From contig CAVSKO010000002.1 of the NCBI GenBank assembly GCA_963728545.1, positions 1,736,001-1,800,000 on the forward strand: 64,000 nt of DNA, read 5' to 3'. Position 1 is the stretch's first letter. Each line of letters begins with the position of its first letter. The notes beneath the pieces were generated by a model. The model was not told where the DNA came from and searched no databases. It saw only the letters and a list, made by a program, of their open reading frames with translations. This document shows, piece after piece, positions 60,594-64,000 of the stretch. The position numbers and the translations under genes were made by a program. Source of the DNA: DASUNP01 sp963728545. GTDB lineage: Bacteria > Acidobacteriota > Blastocatellia > UBA7656.

Positions 60594-63500
60594 TTAGAAT
60601 GCAAATTGATCCTCGGCTGCGTTGGTTCTCTGGATTCCGAGGCTGTTGGCATAGTCAGGGGTTTCGCCGGGCCGGAGCGGTATATCCAGCAACGGCGATT
60701 CAGGGTGTTTCACAATGCCTTCCAATAATGTAGTGAATTTCTCGATCATCTCTCGTATGGTTTCGCGCGAAAATAGATCGGTGTTATATGTCAACGTCCC
60801 TTTAATCTGCTGGTCGGCCTCACACATTGCCATCGCCAGGTCGAACTGGGCGGTCTGGCCTTCGATAGTTTTCTGGGTCAGCTTCAAGTCGCCCAGCTTC
60901 AGTTGCCGGGTTGCCGTATTGTCCAGCACAAACCAGGTCTGGAAAACCGGGTTGTAGTTTTTTCTGCGTTGAGGTTGGAGCTTTTCGACAATCATCTCGA
61001 AAGGAATATCCCGGTTGTCATACGCTCCCAGCGCCACGTTGCGCACTCGCCCGAGCAATTCCTTAAAGCTCGGGTTGCCACTCAGGTCCGTCCGCAATGC
61101 CAGAGTATTGAGGAAGAATCCTATTAGCTTTTCGGTCACTTCTCGGTCGCGAGTGGATATGGGCGACCCCACGATAATATCGTCCTGAGCCGTGTAGCGG
61201 TGTAATAGAGTTTGATACGCCGCAAGGAGGGTCATAAAAAGTGTGACCCCTTCGCGTCGACTCAGACGGTTCAATTCCTCGGACAGAGCAGGAGAGAGCA
61301 CGAATGATTCTGCTGCACCCCGGAAAGTTTGGATAGGCGGCCTCTCACCATCGGTGGGCATCTCCAACACCGGCAGCTTCCCTCCTAGCCTCTCCACCCA
61401 GTACCTCTTCTGCCTCTCCATCTCCTCTCCTCTCAACCTCTCCCTCTGCCACTCCGCATAATCCCCGTACTGTATCTCCAACTCTCCCAGCTCACTCTCT
61501 CTTCCCTCCCTGTACGCCTCGTACATCTCTACTACCTCTCTCACCATCACTCCCATGCTCCATCCATCCGACGCTATGTGATGCATCGTCACCATCATCA
61601 CTCTCTCTCCCTCTCTCTCCTTTATCATCCCAACCCTTATCATCGGCCCCTTCTCTAACTCGAACCCTCTCCTCGCCTCACACTCTATCACTCGCCTCAC
61701 CTCTCTCTGCCTCACCTCTCCCTCCAACTCGCTCACGTCTATCTCCGCCAGCACCTCCCTCTTCCACTCCTTCACCACCTGTACACACCTCCCTCCCCTC
61801 ACCTCGTACACGCTCCTCAGCACCTCGTGACGCCTCACCACCTCGTTGTAGACTCTCTCCATCGCCGCCACGTCCAGCTCCCCCTCCATCCTCAGGCTCG
61901 TGTGCACGTTGTAGGCCCCTACTCCCGCTCCTACCTCGCTCATAAACCATATCCTCTGCTGCCCGTATGACATCTCTCGCTCCTCTTCCTCTCCTCCTGC
62001 TGCCTCTCTCCTCTTTATCTTCCTCTCCTCACCATCTCCTATTACTGCTCCTGCTCCTCCTACTCCTACCTCTCCCCTTTTCGCTCGCTCCTGCTCTATC
62101 CGCTCCACCATCCCTTCCACTGTCGGCCTCTCAAATACGCTCCTCAACCCTATCTCCACTCCCAGCACCTCTCTCACCCTCGTCACCACCTGCGTCGCCA
62201 TCAACGAGTGCCCTCCCAACTCGAAGAAGTTCGCTCTCAACCCCACTCCTCTCAACCCCAACACCTCGCTCCATATCCCTCCCACTATCTCCTCCACTGC
62301 CCTCATCTCTCGCTCTCCCTCTTCTTCCTTCACCTTTCTGCTCATCCTCTCCCTTATCTCTTCCACTCCTGGCAGCCCCCTCACGTCCACCTTCCCGTTT
62401 ATCGTCAACGGCATCCTCTTCACCCTCACATACAAGCTCGGTATCACCTCCTCTATCACTCGCCCTCGCAGGTGCTCTCTCAACTCGCTCCCTTCCACCT
62501 CCTCCCGGCTCACATAGTACGCCACCATCACCTCTCGCCCTTGCCCGTCCTTCTTCACCCTCACCACGCTCTCTCTCACCTTCTCGTGCTTGCTCAGCTC
62601 GCTCTCTATCTCTCCCATCTCCACTCGGTACCCGTGATACTTCACCTGCTCATCTCTTCTGCCTATATACTCCAGCTCTCCTCCCACCAGCCGCCTCGCT
62701 ATGTCTCCGCTCCGGTATGCCACCTCCCCTTCCTCGTACGGGTTCGCCACGAACCTCAATGCAGTCTCTTCTTCTCTGTTCAAGTACCCTTCCGACAGAC
62801 AATCTCCCGCTATCCATATCTCCCCACTCTGGTTCTCTCCAACACATCGCCCCCGCTCGTCCATCACGTATATCTTCGTGTTCGCCGCCGGCACTCCTAT
62901 CCCCACCCTCGCTCGCTGCTCTGCTTCCCCTCGCTCTCCTGCCCACCTGTAATGCATGCACCCGACAGTTGCCTCCGTCGGCCCGTACTCGTTGTCTATC
63001 TCCACCTCGCCTCCGAAGCTCTCATACACCTCCCTGGCCAACTGGCTCTCCAGCGCCTCTCCTCCTACGATCAGCCTGCGGACTCTACTTCCTCGGTTAT
63101 CCTCCTCTTTTATCAATCTCAAGTGCGACGGGGTCAGCTTAACGACGTCCACCTCACCCCCTGATATGATCTGCTTCAACAACTCCTGCTTGCCCTCTCT
63201 GCGGTAGACGACCACTCGGCCTCCACTCACCAACGGCACGAATATCGAGGTAACGGTCAGGTCGAAGGCCAGCGATGAGTATAAGGCGAAGTCCAACGCC
63301 TCGCCTTGCTGGTAGACTCCTCGCGCCCACCAGACGTAGTTGACCAGCGACCGGTGGGTGATCTTCACCCCCTTGGGCCTGCCTGTCGAACCGCTCGTGT
63401 AGATGATGTAAGCCAGCCCTTCCGCTCCTGCTTCTACCGAGGGCCTGATCGAAGAGCATTGACTGACTTGCTCGTTTTCTTTATCAGAGCCCAACACGAT

Positions 63501-64000
63501 TACTTGTCTGCCTTCGAACCTATCGGCCTGCTCCTGATCCACTATCACCTGCCTCACTCCCGCGTCCTCTAGCACCATCTCCACTCTCGATAGCGGGTGC
63601 TCCACGTCCACTGGCACATAACTCGCCCCTGACTTCATCACCCCCAATATCGCTACCACTACTTCTATCGAATGGCTCAGGCACACTCCTACTCGCTCTC
63701 CTTCTCTCACTCCTCGCTCGATCAGGTGATTGGCCAACCGGTTCGTTCTCTCCTCCAGCTCTCGGTAGCTTATCCCCTCGCCTCTGTATCTCACCGCCTC
63801 TCGCTCCGGCGTCCTCTCCGCTTGCTCCTCGATCATCTCCTCCATCCGCTTACTGCGAGGATAGTCGGATAAGGTGTTATTAAAGTCATAGATCAACTCT
63901 CGTTTTCTCTCTTCTGATAGAAGCTCCAGTTCCGATACTCTGGTGTTCGGCTGCTCAAGCACCGTTGTCAACACCCTCGCGTAATGTGTAGCAAATACTT
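60594..64000 (-). CDS. NRPS, ...-A(Asn)-PCP-C (5' end outside window)
   Basis: At least 1135 residues are visible; the frame is open to the right edge and its first residues (ATHYARVLTTVLEQP) are the end of a C domain, so the gene begins outside. A domain with IIYTSGSTGRPKG; code DLTKIGEVGK, asparagine. PCP FFELGGHSLM near 62210. The protein then ends in a complete C domain (SYGQQRIWFM, MHHIASDG near 61575, L-donor type) and a short tail, with no A or TE after it. This terminal C probably accepts an amino acid from the free-standing Tyr-type module encoded two genes downstream. The coding strand between about 61370 and 62750 is strikingly purine-rich, unlike most neighbours. Confidence 0.92.
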   Translation of the reverse strand, partial: VFATHYARVLTTVLEQPNTRVSELELLSEERKRELIYDFNNTLSDYPRSKRMEEMIEEQAERTPEREAVRYRGEGISYRELEERTNRLANHLIERGVREGERVGVCLSHSIEVVVAILGVMKSGASYVPVDVEHPLSRVEMVLEDAGVRQVIVDQEQADRFEGRQVIVLGSDKENEQVSQCSSIRPSVEAGAEGLAYIIYTSGSTGRPKGVKITHRSLVNYVWWARGVYQQGEALDFALYSSLAFDLTVTSIFVPLVSGGRVVVYRREGKQELLKQIISGGEVDVVKLTPSHLRLIKEEDNRGSRVRRLIVGGEALESQLAREVYESFGGEVEIDNEYGPTEATVGCMHYRWAGERGEAEQRARVGIGVPAANTKIYVMDERGRCVGENQSGEIWIAGDCLSEGYLNREEETALRFVANPYEEGEVAYRSGDIARRLVGGELEYIGRRDEQVKYHGYRVEMGEIESELSKHEKVRESVVRVKKDGQGREVMVAYYVSREEVEGSELREHLRGRVIEEVIPSLYVRVKRMPLTINGKVDVRGLPGVEEIRERMSRKVKEEEGEREMRAVEEIVGGIWSEVLGLRGVGLRANFFELGGHSLMATQVVTRVREVLGVEIGLRSVFERPTVEGMVERIEQERAKRGEVGVGGAGAVIGDGEERKIKRREAAGGEEEEREMSYGQQRIWFMSEVGAGVGAYNVHTSLRMEGELDVAAMERVYNEVVRRHEVLRSVYEVRGGRCVQVVKEWKREVLAEIDVSELEGEVRQREVRRVIECEARRGFELEKGPMIRVGMIKEREGERVMMVTMHHIASDGWSMGVMVREVVEMYEAYREGRESELGELEIQYGDYAEWQRERLRGEEMERQKRYWVERLGGKLPVLEMPTDGERPPIQTFRGAAESFVLSPALSEELNRLSRREGVTLFMTLLAAYQTLLHRYTAQDDIIVGSPISTRDREVTEKLIGFFLNTLALRTDLSGNPSFKELLGRVRNVALGAYDNRDIPFEMIVEKLQPQRRKNYNPVFQTWFVLDNTATRQLKLGDLKLTQKTIEGQTAQFDLAMAMCEADQQIKGTLTYNTDLFSRETIREMIEKFTTLLEGIVKHPESPLLDIPLRPGETPDYANSLGIQRTNAAEDQFAF

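Noticed and set aside
61967..63164. Long plus-strand open frames rich in Leu, Ser and Pro opposite the Asn synthetase (also near 39250-40020 and 49547-50413)
   Set aside because: They are the reverse strand of purine-rich NRPS coding sequence. They lack ribosome sites and domain features, and the minus-strand frames carry full A and C domains.

Overview
The window is almost entirely one biosynthetic locus for a hybrid non-ribosomal peptide / polyketide with a lipid starter and probably sugars. It runs on the minus strand from beyond the right edge (position 64000) to about 4100. The organism is most likely an acidobacterium (Blastocatellia-like). The basis is a MacB-like permease of the acidobacterial duplicated orphan permease architecture beside a DUF4097-type beta-repeat protein, plus GC-rich palindromic intergenic repeats. 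No 16S rRNA or housekeeping marker is present, so this placement is inference. I saw no tRNA, rRNA, CRISPR array, transposase or transcriptional regulator.

Layout in transcription order, right to left. (1) The 3' part of an NRPS gene (A-Asn, PCP, terminal C). (2) A CmlA-like diiron (metallo-beta-lactamase fold) hydroxylase. (3) A free-standing module, truncated C - A(Tyr-like) - PCP. (4) Two glycosyltransferases. (5) NRPS C-A(Ser)-PCP. (6) PKS KS-AT-KR followed by an NRPS-type carrier and an epimerisation domain. (7) NRPS C-[truncated A]-A(Ser)-PCP-C-A(Ala)-PCP. (8) A 4174-residue PKS-NRPS: KS-AT-ACP-aminotransferase-luciferase-like monooxygenase-C-C-A-PCP-E. (9) NRPS C-A(Gly)-PCP-TE, which releases the chain. 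(10) A cyclic-peptide ABC exporter. (11) A type II fatty-acid/polyketide cassette: two active ketosynthases, one ketosynthase lacking all three catalytic residues, an ACP and an acyl-CoA dehydrogenase. (12) A HEAT-repeat protein, an MbtH-like protein and a type II thioesterase. (13) A beta-repeat protein, a MacB-like permease and its ATPase, and a transaldolase-like enzyme. A plus-strand MFS exporter then stands back to back with a minus-strand fatty acyl-AMP ligase/acyl-CoA dehydrogenase fusion that leaves the window at the left edge.

Working model: the acyl-AMP ligase and the type II cassette make and load an unusual acyl starter. The megasynthases add Asn, a (beta-hydroxylated) Tyr-like residue, Ser, a reduced C2 unit, Ser, Ala, a C2 unit that is transaminated, one unassigned D-residue and Gly. 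Glycosyltransferases decorate the chain, and up to three export systems serve the product.

Two things stand out. Four genes are each broken by a single-base insertion, and every break lies in the same heptamer, GAGAACC. Removing one base restores a full-length canonical protein each time, so I annotate these as single genes. Separately, a block of about 1.47 kb encoding a Ser-type A domain occurs twice, almost identically. One copy lies directly behind a truncated A domain, a visible scar of recent domain shuffling.
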